Shown piece after piece: positions 42,140 through 51,271 of a DNA stretch of 64,000 bases (positions within the stretch are counted from its first letter, which is position 1; every line of letters begins with the position of its first letter). The DNA comes from JAEXOD01 sp963663265 (GTDB taxonomy: Bacteria > Bacteroidota > Ignavibacteria > Ignavibacteriales > Melioribacteraceae). The position numbers were made by a program, and so were the translations under genes. The stretch spans positions 186,001-250,000 of the forward strand of contig CAXXXM010000004.1 in NCBI GenBank assembly GCA_963663265.2. The letters run 5' to 3'. The notes beneath the pieces are model-generated. The model saw only the letters and a list, made by a program, of their open reading frames with translations. It had not been told where the DNA came from and did not search any database.

Positions 42140-45100
42140 TTATCCGTTATTAATTCCTAAAGAGCAAATAATTTGAGGCATTTTAATAAAATTATCCTCA
42201 GATTCATTTAAACACAATTTATTTTCTTCACTTAAAGATATAACAAGATTTGCAAGCTGCTCATCACTACAACCTGCTTTTAACTGCCTGTTTATGGAAT
42301 CTTTAGCAGCTTCCATAATAGGAAAGCGTGCAATCTCATCAACAGCTTTTTTAAGCTGATCAGTAATAAAAAATGTTCCATCATTTTCATTAATATATCT
42401 ATCAAGTCTCATATAAGTTTTGTAACGTATACCGGTTTTTTTACCAAGAGAACCTTGCGAAGAAATATCATTTTTTGAAGCATAATCTACTGCATCTTTT
42501 ACTAACATGTGATGGTTAGCTAATTTATTAGATGGAAGAACGTCAAAACCGCACTGTGCAATTTTAAGGATGCTATATTGTGATTGAGTAATTATAGAGC
42601 CATCTTTATCAATGTAAGTTAAAATATCATTATCTTCGGCAGAACGAATATAAACAACAACACCTTCTTTTTCATAAATATTTCCAAAAGTTGAATAACT
42701 TACATTTGAAATATCAGGAACAATATTAGCTAATTTAGGATTTGCTTTAATTGCATTTAACCAAATTTGATAAGCGTAACTTGCCAAATCAACTTCAGCA
42801 TCATCATCACTTTCATCTAAAATACCAGCTTTTTCATTATATAAATCGGTAATATTAATAGGATCCCCGTCAAAAAATGTTTCATCCGAGCCAATAACTT
42901 CAGCGTTTTGGCTAATTCTATTTCGTAATCGAGATCTAAGATTAATTATTTTATCAATTCCATCTTCCGGTAAAAACGAATAACACAAAATTTTATTAGA
43001 AATTTGACCAATACGGTCAACTCTTCCAGCACGTTGTATTAAACGGATTATAGCCCACGGCAAATCGTAATTAATAATTATGTGCGAATCCTGCAAATTT
43101 TGACCTTCACTAAGTACATCAGTAGCAATTAAAACCCTTAATTCATTATCACTATGCGGTTTGTTGTTACTGATAGGACTAAAAAGATGAGCTAAGCGAG
43201 TAGGATTTTCATTTGAACCTGTAACACATTCTATTTTTGTTAATCCCCTGCTTTTTAACTCGTTAGTAATGTAATAAGCCGTATCAGCAAATTGAGTAAA
43301 AACAATGGCTTTTTCGTCTTTATGCTTTTTATTTAAAAGTTTGTATAGAGCATTTAGTTTTCTATCATTTATTGGTGTCCAATCTGCCCCTAATTTAATT
43401 ATAGCCAAAATAAGTTTGCTATCATTTTTTAACAAGCGGAGAATTTTATTATCAAAAAAATCTTTTCTAATCCAATCAAATTTATCTTTGTAAACAGCAT
43501 TTGAAAACTTATCGTAAATTTCTTTTGCAGTAGATTTATAATCATCTTCAGTAATTAAAATATTTAATTTGAACTGATTCTCATCAATTCCATTATCTAT
43601 ATCATCATCATCTATAAAATCATCTAAGTTTTCAGAAAAATTTCTGCCAATAGGTAAAGGCAGATTATTTTCAATAGCATAAATGAAAATGTAATTTCTA
43701 AGCACATGCCTGCTTAAAGAAAGCAAAAAAGAGTAACCACTACTTTCTAATCGTTTAAACAAGTTAGTTCTACAAAAACCCATTAATCTTTTACCGGCAT
43801 AACCTAAGTTTTCTATAATCAGTTTTTCTGCTGCCGTAGGAATAGTTGAAGTGTTTTTATTAATAAAATTGCCTAAACCATACCTTGGCAAATCAAGCTC
43901 ATTTATTTTTGCAACAACCGAATCGTTATAAAACTGGGCATATTGATCACTTAAATCATTTTCGTTTAGAGGGAATTCAACCCTTAAAGGAATTCTATCA
44001 GGGAAAGCTTGTTTCATACCATTTTGAAAAGCCAAATACTTACGCCCATCATCACCATCAATAGAATAATTATTTTTAATAAAGCTGCGTGTTCTGCGTA
44101 TTAAAAACAGCCGCATTAGTTCACGCCAATCGTCAGCATAATCACTTTTTTCAAATGCCCCAATACCTCTAATAAAAGTATCTCCATGATTTGCTTTAAA
44201 CTTAATTTGACCACCTAACTGTTTAATATAGTGTTCTGGACTTATCCCCAGGTCACGGTCTGGTGAAATAAATAACTTTAATTGATTAGCCAAATCAATA
44301 TAAGATTTATTATATGGTGTAGCGGATAATAAAACAACTTTGCTTTCATTAGCTTCAATATACTCCTTTATAGCCCTGTACCTACTGCCATTACTGTTTC
44401 TTAAATTATGACTTTCGTCAATAACAACTAATCTGTAACGCCTTAAAGAAGGTAAATCTTTTTGAACTTTACTTTGCGAAATAACTTTACCCCTCAACTG
44501 ATATTTATGAAGATAACCTTCCCACATATCACATAAATTTTTAGGGCTTAATATAAGTGTTTCTAAAAATAGGTCTTCTTCCATAATTTTAGCAACTGCA
44601 CAAGCTGTAATTGTTTTACCTAAACCAACAACATCACCAATCATTACACCGTTGCGTTTATGTAAATGATGGGCAGCAACCAAAACAGCCTTTTGTTGGA
44701 ATTCTAACAATTCTTTGGCAAATACTCTTGGTAGTTTAAACTCATTTATACCTGCCCGTGCTTCCTGCGATAAATGATAAACCATTTTAAGATAAATGTG
44801 GTGCGGTGGAATTTGGACTTCTTTAGCCCAACTTTCATCAATTATTTCCGCTAACTTTACAGTAATATCTATACTTTTTCTATCATTCCATCTATCCTCA
44901 TACCATTTTTGTAGTTTTTTTGCAGCATCTTGTTCGGTTACATCAACATTAAGTTCGCCCTGCATTTTTAAACCAGACATTGTTAAATTACTACTGCCTA
45001 AAAAACCAATTATCGGTGTATTAAAATCATCGCGATAAGCCAAATACAATTTTGCATGCAAACTTGTTCTAACATACAATTTAACTTTTAATCTACCTTC

Positions 45101-45493
45101 TTTTAGCTGCCTGCTTAAAATACGTAGATGTTTTTCATCGTCTTCAGATGGTGTACCAATAGTAAGTTGGTTTTTAAACTCTAAAGCTAACCTTTTTTTT
45201 ATTTTATCAATTTCTTTATTATCAGGAATAAAATCTTCTGGAAGAGCATAATGTTCAATTAATAAATCTTGTGGAAGTTTTTGCATTCCAACTATAAGTC
45301 TGCAATATCTAACAGTACTTTTGTTATTTTCTATGTGTTGCTTTCCCGGTAGGTTGTCAACAGCTTCTGATAAGTGTTTCCAACCTTTTAGATTAAAATA
45401 TCCAACACAAAAATCAGCATTTACAGCATTTTTAAGCGTATTTTTTAATCCATCAAATAAGTGATTTTCTATATTATCGTAAATTTCTGGCAT
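42140..45493 (-). CDS. PLD-nuclease-like / SNF2-family helicase fusion
   Basis: A 1117-residue protein. The N-terminal phospholipase-D domain (about 1-230) has the HxK signature SLHAKLYLAY (about 144-150) followed by a GFLGSSNLTMSG segment. Then comes a superfamily 2 helicase: Walker A GDVVGLGKT (about 283-291), Walker B VIDESHNLRN (about 356), motif III SATPYNKSYIDLA, and a C-terminal helicase domain (IKLGADWTP..., motif V LIATDVLSEGQNLQDSH, motif VI QRAGRVDRIGQ at about 820). The helicase would translocate on DNA while the PLD domain cuts or binds. It resembles drmD-like helicases of DISARM combined with a PLD, here in one chain. It lies 11 bases after the metallopeptidase gene. Confidence 0.85.
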   Translation of the reverse strand: MPEIYDNIENHLFDGLKNTLKNAVNADFCVGYFNLKGWKHLSEAVDNLPGKQHIENNKSTVRYCRLIVGMQKLPQDLLIEHYALPEDFIPDNKEIDKIKKRLALEFKNQLTIGTPSEDDEKHLRILSRQLKEGRLKVKLYVRTSLHAKLYLAYRDDFNTPIIGFLGSSNLTMSGLKMQGELNVDVTEQDAAKKLQKWYEDRWNDRKSIDITVKLAEIIDESWAKEVQIPPHHIYLKMVYHLSQEARAGINEFKLPRVFAKELLEFQQKAVLVAAHHLHKRNGVMIGDVVGLGKTITACAVAKIMEEDLFLETLILSPKNLCDMWEGYLHKYQLRGKVISQSKVQKDLPSLRRYRLVVIDESHNLRNSNGSRYRAIKEYIEANESKVVLLSATPYNKSYIDLANQLKLFISPDRDLGISPEHYIKQLGGQIKFKANHGDTFIRGIGAFEKSDYADDWRELMRLFLIRRTRSFIKNNYSIDGDDGRKYLAFQNGMKQAFPDRIPLRVEFPLNENDLSDQYAQFYNDSVVAKINELDLPRYGLGNFINKNTSTIPTAAEKLIIENLGYAGKRLMGFCRTNLFKRLESSGYSFLLSLSRHVLRNYIFIYAIENNLPLPIGRNFSENLDDFIDDDDIDNGIDENQFKLNILITEDDYKSTAKEIYDKFSNAVYKDKFDWIRKDFFDNKILRLLKNDSKLILAIIKLGADWTPINDRKLNALYKLLNKKHKDEKAIVFTQFADTAYYITNELKSRGLTKIECVTGSNENPTRLAHLFSPISNNKPHSDNELRVLIATDVLSEGQNLQDSHIIINYDLPWAIIRLIQRAGRVDRIGQISNKILCYSFLPEDGIDKIINLRSRLRNRISQNAEVIGSDETFFDGDPINITDLYNEKAGILDESDDDAEVDLASYAYQIWLNAIKANPKLANIVPDISNVSYSTFGNIYEKEGVVVYIRSAEDNDILTYIDKDGSIITQSQYSILKIAQCGFDVLPSNKLANHHMLVKDAVDYASKNDISSQGSLGKKTGIRYKTYMRLDRYINENDGTFFITDQLKKAVDEIARFPIMEAAKDSINRQLKAGCSDEQLANLVISLSEENKLCLNESEDNFIKMPQIICSLGINNG

Positions 45494-45504
45494 ATATAAT
45501 TCCG

Positions 45505-46485
45505 TTAAAACAAAAACATTTTATTAAGAGATAAAATTTCGTCATCATCATTATCATCAGCCATGTCAAAGAGTGAATCCATATCCTTAGGCTTTTTTAC
45601 TGGTTTTTGAGATTCCTCAAAAAATTTAGTAATTAAAGCAGAAGTTTTAATAATAAGATCGATATCAACATTTTTCAGGTCGTAAGGCTCTTTAATATAA
45701 CCAGATAAATAACCTTCTGAATAAACACGAAGCCCCAATCTTTCAGCAATTAAATAAGCCACCGTTTCCGCTTCAATTTCAGCAACACTTTCACTAATTT
45801 CATGTCTATCTTCTAACTTAATAGTATGCTTTTTATCTTTTGTTATTTGTTTATAATTAAGTGCTTCAACACCTAAATGCCCAAGCAATAAGTGAGCCGC
45901 TTCATGGCATAAGCTGGTAAACTTTTCGGGCAGACTTGAGTTGATATTTAATGAAATAACAATTTGATTTTCGTCAACAATCCTTATAATTTTACCATAA
46001 TCTCTAAATCTATAATCTTCATAATTAACCAGCACACCATAATTTTTTAGAATATCTACAAGTTTGTTATAAATAAGTTCATCTAATTCACCTTTTGTAG
46101 TAAAAATATCCTCAGACCATTCATTCAAGAAATCGTGGGGCGTAAGTTCGCCATAAGTATCGTAAAGATCATATACAAATAAAACAGGTCCCATTGGTGC
46201 CAATATAACGTAAGGGCGGGCATCATCTTTAATTTCCCTACCATAATTACGTTTCCATTGGCTCTGGGTTGTAAAAAACTCGGTTTTTTTATTTTGCATC
46301 ATAACGAGGAAATTATTGTACTGGGAGTATTTTTTTAAACGTGCGGTAAATTTAATTAATTTACAAAACTCATCACTATTTTCAAAGTTAAGAGTTTTTA
46401 AATATAAGTCGCTAATTGTGTGTCTATCTGAATTGTTGTTCCTTTTTTTTGAAGTGGTTTCTTCTTCATCCCCAAATAAATTCAT
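45505..46485 (-). CDS. ArdC-like ssDNA-binding / ImmA-IrrE metallopeptidase
   Basis: A 326-residue protein. The region about 35-115 matches the ArdC N-terminal ssDNA-binding domain: FTARLKKYSQYNNFLVMMQN, TQSQWKRNYGREIKD, ARPYVILAPMGPVLFVYDL. The central part is a zincin with zinc motif CHEAAHLLLGHLG (about 189-201) and a downstream ESVAEIEAETVAYLIAERL, the usual third ligand region of ImmA/IrrE proteins. It is the first gene of the operon, with an AAGGAGAGG RBS before the ATG and a Bacteroidota-type promoter about 50 bases upstream. ArdC proteins are known as anti-restriction proteins of plasmids, so a place at the head of a restriction-like operon is notable: it may regulate or sense the system. 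Confidence 0.83.
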   Translation of the reverse strand: MNLFGDEEETTSKKRNNNSDRHTISDLYLKTLNFENSDEFCKLIKFTARLKKYSQYNNFLVMMQNKKTEFFTTQSQWKRNYGREIKDDARPYVILAPMGPVLFVYDLYDTYGELTPHDFLNEWSEDIFTTKGELDELIYNKLVDILKNYGVLVNYEDYRFRDYGKIIRIVDENQIVISLNINSSLPEKFTSLCHEAAHLLLGHLGVEALNYKQITKDKKHTIKLEDRHEISESVAEIEAETVAYLIAERLGLRVYSEGYLSGYIKEPYDLKNVDIDLIIKTSALITKFFEESQKPVKKPKDMDSLFDMADDNDDDEILSLNKMFLF

Positions 46486-46754
46486 AACCTCTCCTTATCT
46501 AATTATTAAATAGTAAGCTAACTGATAATTATTACAAAAATAAAGGATTATATTATAAAAACAAACATATTTTGGGAATAAATATGAATTAATGAACAAT
46601 TATTATATAACTAAGTTAAAATTGAGTTGTATTATCAGAAAAATTAAAGTTAAGGTTGAAAAAATAATTTTCAATTTTTAGTTCTTATTTTTATTCCCCA
46701 CTGCTTTTCTTCTATTTCCTATTAGCTGTTTCCTGCTACCTGCTTTTGTCACTT
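46486..46754. other. Gene-free stretch upstream of the defence operon
   Basis: AT-rich spacer between the ArdC-like start codon and the right direct repeat. It contains the promoter listed separately and, from about 46715, the beginning of GTCAC/TGTTAC-rich sequence; otherwise no structure was noticed. Confidence 0.6.
46535..46565 (-). promoter_or_regulatory. Bacteroidota-type promoter of the defence operon
   Basis: On the minus strand TTTG (46565-46562), a 19-base spacer, and TATTTTTG (46542-46535) match the -33/-7 consensus. It lies about 50 bases upstream of the ATG of the ArdC-like gene. Confidence 0.55.
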
Positions 46755-47495
46755 GTCACTCGTTACTTGTCACTTTTTTGCTTTTTGCTGTTTTTAGTCA
46801 CTTGTCACACCGTCACTCGTTACTTTAATGTGTCGCACCTAACGGAGCTTTATTATTTTTTGTTTTCATTTTACTATTGATGTTTCAACCCTAACGGGTC
46901 TGTTTAGATGAAAATTAGAGATATTTTGTTTTTTTACGCATTTTTATTTTTCAATATATTAAATAAAGCGAAACAAGATTAATGATTAAACATAAGACCC
47001 GGCGGGTCGAAATATTAATAGTACCACAAAATAAAAAAGCAATGAAAGCTGGCGGAGCCAGCGACATGTTTTTTGTAATTGGTTAGCAAACTCATCCCTC
47101 AACTCAATAAACCCCATTGAGTGACGACTGTTATGGTAATACGTAATTACAAATTTGGTTGCATAAATTAATCCCTCTTATGTCACCGGTGCTCGGTTAA
47201 AAACCTGAAACTTGTGACTTGAAACTTGAAACTGGGTTTATATTTGTCTGAACTGGGATTATTAGGATTAAACAGATTTTAGGGATTAATCTTTTGCAAA
47301 TTTTTCGTCACATGTCACATCGTCACTCGTTACTTTTTTAGGTCACCGGTGCCCGGTTAAAAATAATCATAACATGGTGATTGGTAATTGGTGAATAGTG
47401 ATTGGTACACATGCCATTCCAGCCGGAATGGCTCTGTTTGTAAAAAAAATACCCCACATATATATTCCCCACTCCAGCGGAGTGGGACTGTTTTG
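46755..47495 (+). repeat. Long direct repeat, right copy (R), flanking the defence island
   Basis: Same blocks in the same order and orientation as L1 (36500-37280): GTCAC-rich start, R1 at 46828-46932, R2 with agacccggcgggtcg and gctggcggagccagc, R3 with acgtaattacaaatttggttg, ggattattaggatta and the palindromic ccattccagccggaatgg. It lacks the acaagagaaggag segment of the left copies. After it, unique sequence leads to the rocD terminator. Confidence 0.85.
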
Positions 47496-47552
47496 TTATT
47501 TGGATCAACCTTGTTTTAAAGATTAAAAACCAAGCTTTATTTAAAAATTGAA

Positions 47553-47581
47553 AGCCGTTGAAAGATTGTCCTTCAACGGCT
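47553..47581 (-). terminator. Terminator of rocD; right border of the accessory region
   Basis: On the minus strand AGCCGTTGAAG pairs with TTTCAACGGCT (one G-T pair), followed by a T-rich tail. It lies about 50 bases after the rocD stop. Confidence 0.85.
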
Positions 47582-47582
47582 A

Positions 47583-47623
47583 TTCAATAATTAAAAATTC
47601 AAAATTAAGAATTGAGAATTAAA
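47583..47623 (-). repeat. AT-rich terminator-associated repeat, right copy
   Basis: On the minus strand this segment matches the repeat at 35980-36014 (TTAATTCT, TTCTTAATTTT, TTTTTAATTATTGA in order), with an insertion of about 7 bases. As there, it precedes a terminator hairpin. Confidence 0.55.
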
Positions 47624-47629
47624 TTTTTT

Positions 47630-48832
47630 CTAATCCATCAACAAAACTTCTTTAATGTGGGTCATTGCCCAATCAATTTCTTCTTTGGTAATTACCAAAG
47701 GAGGGGCAAAACGGATTACGTTATCATGTGTTTCTTTACACAATACACCTTTTTTCATAAGGGCTTCGCAGAATCTACGCGCACCTTTTGCTTCAGGGAA
47801 TAATTCAACGCCAATAAATAAACCTTTTCCTCTAATTTCTTTAACGTGTTTAGAGTTAACTGCTGTTAATTGTTCTCTAAAGTAATTACCCATTTCAAAT
47901 GAGTTTTCAACTAATTTTTCTTCAATTAAAACTCGTAATGCTTTGCGTGCAACAGCAGCTCCAAGCGGGTTACCACCAAATGTTGAACCGTGGTCACCAG
48001 GATTAAATACACCAAGTACTTCTTTTTGAGAAAGAACGGCAGATACAGGGTAACATCCACCGGATAATGCTTTACCAATAATTACTACATCAGGTGTGAT
48101 GTCTTCATACATAAAAGCAAATAATTTTCCGCTTCTTCCTAATCCACTTTGAATTTCATCAGCAATAAAAAGCACATTATTTTTTTTGCATAAGTCAAAA
48201 GCAGCTTTTAAGTAACCGTCAGGAGGAACAACAACTCCGCCTTCACCTTGAATAGGTTCTACAATAAAAGCAACTGTGTTTTCGTTTATAGCTTTTTCTA
48301 AATCTTCTATATTACCGTAACCAACTGTTTTAAATCCTGGGGTAAAAGGACCAAATCCATCTTTATATTGTTCTTCAGTCGAAAAACTTACAATAGAAAT
48401 AGTTCTACCGGCAAAATTATTTCTGCAAGTAATAATTTCACCACAATTTTCTTTAACACCTTTAACTTTATATCCCCATTTACGAGCAGCTTTAAGTGCT
48501 GTTTCAACTGCCTCAGCACCCGAATTCATTGGTAAAACCATTTCGTAACCAGTCAATTCGGATAGTTCCTTGTAAAAAAATGGGAGTTGGCTGTTTCTAA
48601 ATGCTCTTGATGTTAATGTAATTTTTTCAGCCTGTTCTTTTAATGTTTTTACAATACGCGGATGACAATGACCTTGATTAACTGCAGAATATGCAGCTAA
48701 ACAATCAAGATATTTTTTCCCTTCAATATCATAAACCCATACTCCTTGACCTCTGTCAATAACTACATCTAATGGATGATAATTGTGTGCTCCAAATTTT
48801 TCTTCGAGTTCAATAAAATCTTTAGTAAACAT
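47630..48832 (-). CDS. rocD: Ornithine--oxo-acid transaminase
   Basis: A 400-residue PLP enzyme of class-III aminotransferases. It converts ornithine plus 2-oxoglutarate to glutamate semialdehyde and glutamate. The N-terminus EEKFGAHNYHPLDVVIDRGQGVWVYD is characteristic of ornithine aminotransferase. The PLP-binding region has MNSGAEAVETALK, FIADEIQSGLGRSGKLF (Asp of the ring-N contact) and the Schiff-base lysine in VIIGKALSGGCYPVSAV (about 252). The length is as in the family. It is expressed alone, from ATG 48832 to its own terminator, and borders the accessory island. Confidence 0.95.
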   Translation of the reverse strand: MFTKDFIELEEKFGAHNYHPLDVVIDRGQGVWVYDIEGKKYLDCLAAYSAVNQGHCHPRIVKTLKEQAEKITLTSRAFRNSQLPFFYKELSELTGYEMVLPMNSGAEAVETALKAARKWGYKVKGVKENCGEIITCRNNFAGRTISIVSFSTEEQYKDGFGPFTPGFKTVGYGNIEDLEKAINENTVAFIVEPIQGEGGVVVPPDGYLKAAFDLCKKNNVLFIADEIQSGLGRSGKLFAFMYEDITPDVVIIGKALSGGCYPVSAVLSQKEVLGVFNPGDHGSTFGGNPLGAAVARKALRVLIEEKLVENSFEMGNYFREQLTAVNSKHVKEIRGKGLFIGVELFPEAKGARRFCEALMKKGVLCKETHDNVIRFAPPLVITKEEIDWAMTHIKEVLLMD

Positions 48833-49066
48833 AACACTCTCAAGTTGTTTATAAAATTTTACGCTAAGTTAATAAATATTTATATAAGAACCGAATAAAA
48901 AAGATAAATACTTAATAATTGCACACCCTTAAATTTAATTTTTAATACAAACTAAATTTTCTTTAATAATTATAGAAGTCTGACTTTTATCTTGAGTAAT
49001 TCCCTACTTTGTTTTAAATTGCAAAATCAATAAATATATTTAATTAAACGAATTACAAAGGTTAAT

Positions 49067-49903
49067 ATGAATAAAACTAAATATTTTGCAATTGTTATGC
49101 TATTGATAACAACATCAATTTTTGGCTGGGGTAGACACGGACATATAATAATAACAGGTCAAGCATTTGATTTATTAAAAACTAAAATGAATTTGACTGA
49201 TTTATATAAAGATTCAGTTGTTGCCAAATCAAACGACCCTGATAAGAGAGTAAGAACTATTAAATATCAAGCTCCATGGCATTATATTGACATAGATTTT
49301 TACAAAGAGTATAATGAACTAAGAATGGTTGAAAATTATGATTCATTATTAACTTTGTATCCGGATAGCGTTATCAAAGCAAATGGTACATTGCCTTGGG
49401 TTATTGAAAGAACATTTAACAGCTTAATAACAGCATTTAAGAGTAATAACCTTGATTCTATATTGTTTTATTCAGCAGATTTAGCCCATTTTGTTGGGGA
49501 TGCACACATGCCGCTGCATACTACAATCAATTATGATGGTCAATTGACCGACCAAAAAGGGATACACAGCAGATACGAATCCAAAATGGTTAATAAGTAT
49601 TTGGAAGAAATAAAAGCCGGATTTTTTAATCAAGAAGTTAAGCCTATTGAAAACCCTCTTAATACAGCATTCTATTTAATTAACGGCTCTTTTTCACTAA
49701 TAGATCAGATATTAACGGCAGATAAAAAAGCGAAAGAATTTGCTTATTCGTATGATACTGATATGTATATAAAGCTACTATGGAAACAAACTGAATATGT
49801 TACTTATATGCAAATGAATAGTGCAGCAAAATATGTAGCGTCATATATTTATACTGCATGGGAAAAAGCGGGAAGTCCAAAAATTAATACATTAATTAAC
49901 TAA
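49067..49903 (+). CDS. S1/P1-family zinc nuclease, secreted
   Basis: A 278-residue protein. After a signal peptide (1-20) the mature protein begins at W21 (WGRHGH), as in S1/P1 nucleases, where the amino-terminal Trp binds zinc. Further ligands are visible: ANGTLPWVIE, SADLAHFVGDAHMPLHTTINYD (His and Asp ligands) and SRYES. Members hydrolyse single-stranded DNA/RNA and 3'-nucleotides, which would feed phosphate or nucleosides. It is 19 bases upstream of the POT transporter gene on the same strand, so a periplasmic degradation / uptake unit is plausible. A weak promoter, no clear RBS. Confidence 0.88.
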   Translation: MNKTKYFAIVMLLITTSIFGWGRHGHIIITGQAFDLLKTKMNLTDLYKDSVVAKSNDPDKRVRTIKYQAPWHYIDIDFYKEYNELRMVENYDSLLTLYPDSVIKANGTLPWVIERTFNSLITAFKSNNLDSILFYSADLAHFVGDAHMPLHTTINYDGQLTDQKGIHSRYESKMVNKYLEEIKAGFFNQEVKPIENPLNTAFYLINGSFSLIDQILTADKKAKEFAYSYDTDMYIKLLWKQTEYVTYMQMNSAAKYVASYIYTAWEKAGSPKINTLIN

Positions 49904-49922
49904 TAATCAAACAGGAAAAATA

Positions 49923-51269
49923 ATGACCAATGACAACAAAACAGCAACGCCTGAATTAACATGGAAATTTCCAAAAGAGTTTTGGCTTTCAAATGGAATG
50001 GAACTGCTTGAAAGAGCGGCATATTATGGTTTTTTTATTGTTTTAACATTATACCTAACCGATATAGTTAAATTTAATGATAAAGAAACAGGAATATTAG
50101 CCGGTATATTTTATGCTTTATTATATTTTTTACCTCCTTTTGTTGGTGCTGTTTCGGATAAAATTGGATTTAAAAAAGGATTAATTGTTGCTTTTGGTTT
50201 GTTAACAATAGGATATTTTTTTCTTGGCGTTTTTACATCTAAAATTGCAGTAATATTTGAATTAGGATTAGTTTTAATTGGTGGTTCATTCATTAAACCC
50301 CTAATTACCGGCACCGTTGCAAAAACAACAAACGAACAAAACAGAGCACGTGGATACTCATTGTTTTATTGGATTGTAAACATTGGAGCATTTTCAGGAA
50401 AAACATTTGTCCCTTTTATTAGACAAGGGATTGGTTTGGAATACGTAAATTTCTTTTCATCAGCAATGGCATTTATTTCGTTACTGTTTGCAATATTTTT
50501 ATTTGACGAAAAGAATTTTCCAACCAAAAGTGACAAATCCATTAAAGATGTTTTCAATTCATTAATAAAAATATTTGCTACTCCCCGTTTAATAATACTT
50601 ACTTTAATTGTTAGCGGATTTTGGACAATTCAAAGCCAACTATATGCAACAATGCCAAAATATGTTATACGTCTTTTAGGCGATGAAGCTAAACCTGAAT
50701 GGCTTGCTAATGTTAATCCGTTAATTGTTGTGATTTTTGTAGTTTTAGTAACTCAATTAATGAAGAAAAAAAATGCAGTAACTTCAATGCTTGTTGGAAT
50801 GATTTTGATGCCGTTTTCTGCTTTAGCAATGTCGTTTAGTCATGGATTAGAGAATATTTTAGGTGATTCAATCTCCATTTTTGGAATTATTGAAGCATAC
50901 CCATTAACTGTTATGATGATTATTGGAATTGCAATTCAAGGCTTGGCAGAGTGTTTTATTTCTCCCCGCTTTCTTGAATATTTTTCATTTCAGGCACCAA
51001 AGGGTGAAGAAGGAATGTTTTTAGGTTTCAGCCATTTGCATAGTTTCTTTTCCGCATTAGCCGGCTTTATTTTATCAGGATTTTTATTGGATGCTTATTG
51101 CCCTGACCCAAAAACTTTACCTGTTGGTATTACTGAACTACAAAAAGCTGCATACTATCAAAATGCTCATTATATTTGGTACTACTTCTTTGTAATTGGT
51201 TTAGTAGCAGCTATTGCATTATTTATCTTCTGGTTAGTTACTAACCGAATTGATTCTAAAAAAGCTTAA
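49923..51269 (+). CDS. MFS transporter, POT (di/tripeptide-type) family
   Basis: A 448-residue membrane protein with 12 predicted helices. The entry ELLERAAYYGFFIVLTLYLTD resembles the ExxERFxYY region of proton-coupled oligopeptide transporters. The DKIGFKKGLIVAFGLL loop (MFS motif A) and the GGSFIKPLITGTVAKTTNEQNRARGYSLFYWIVNIGAFSG segment are typical of the family. The substrate may be peptides or other nitrogen compounds. The start is an ATG after aggaaaaata. Its gene follows the S1/P1 nuclease gene closely and ends just before the convergent amidase gene. Confidence 0.85.
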   Translation: MTNDNKTATPELTWKFPKEFWLSNGMELLERAAYYGFFIVLTLYLTDIVKFNDKETGILAGIFYALLYFLPPFVGAVSDKIGFKKGLIVAFGLLTIGYFFLGVFTSKIAVIFELGLVLIGGSFIKPLITGTVAKTTNEQNRARGYSLFYWIVNIGAFSGKTFVPFIRQGIGLEYVNFFSSAMAFISLLFAIFLFDEKNFPTKSDKSIKDVFNSLIKIFATPRLIILTLIVSGFWTIQSQLYATMPKYVIRLLGDEAKPEWLANVNPLIVVIFVVLVTQLMKKKNAVTSMLVGMILMPFSALAMSFSHGLENILGDSISIFGIIEAYPLTVMMIIGIAIQGLAECFISPRFLEYFSFQAPKGEEGMFLGFSHLHSFFSALAGFILSGFLLDAYCPDPKTLPVGITELQKAAYYQNAHYIWYYFFVIGLVAAIALFIFWLVTNRIDSKKA

Positions 51270-51271
51270 AA

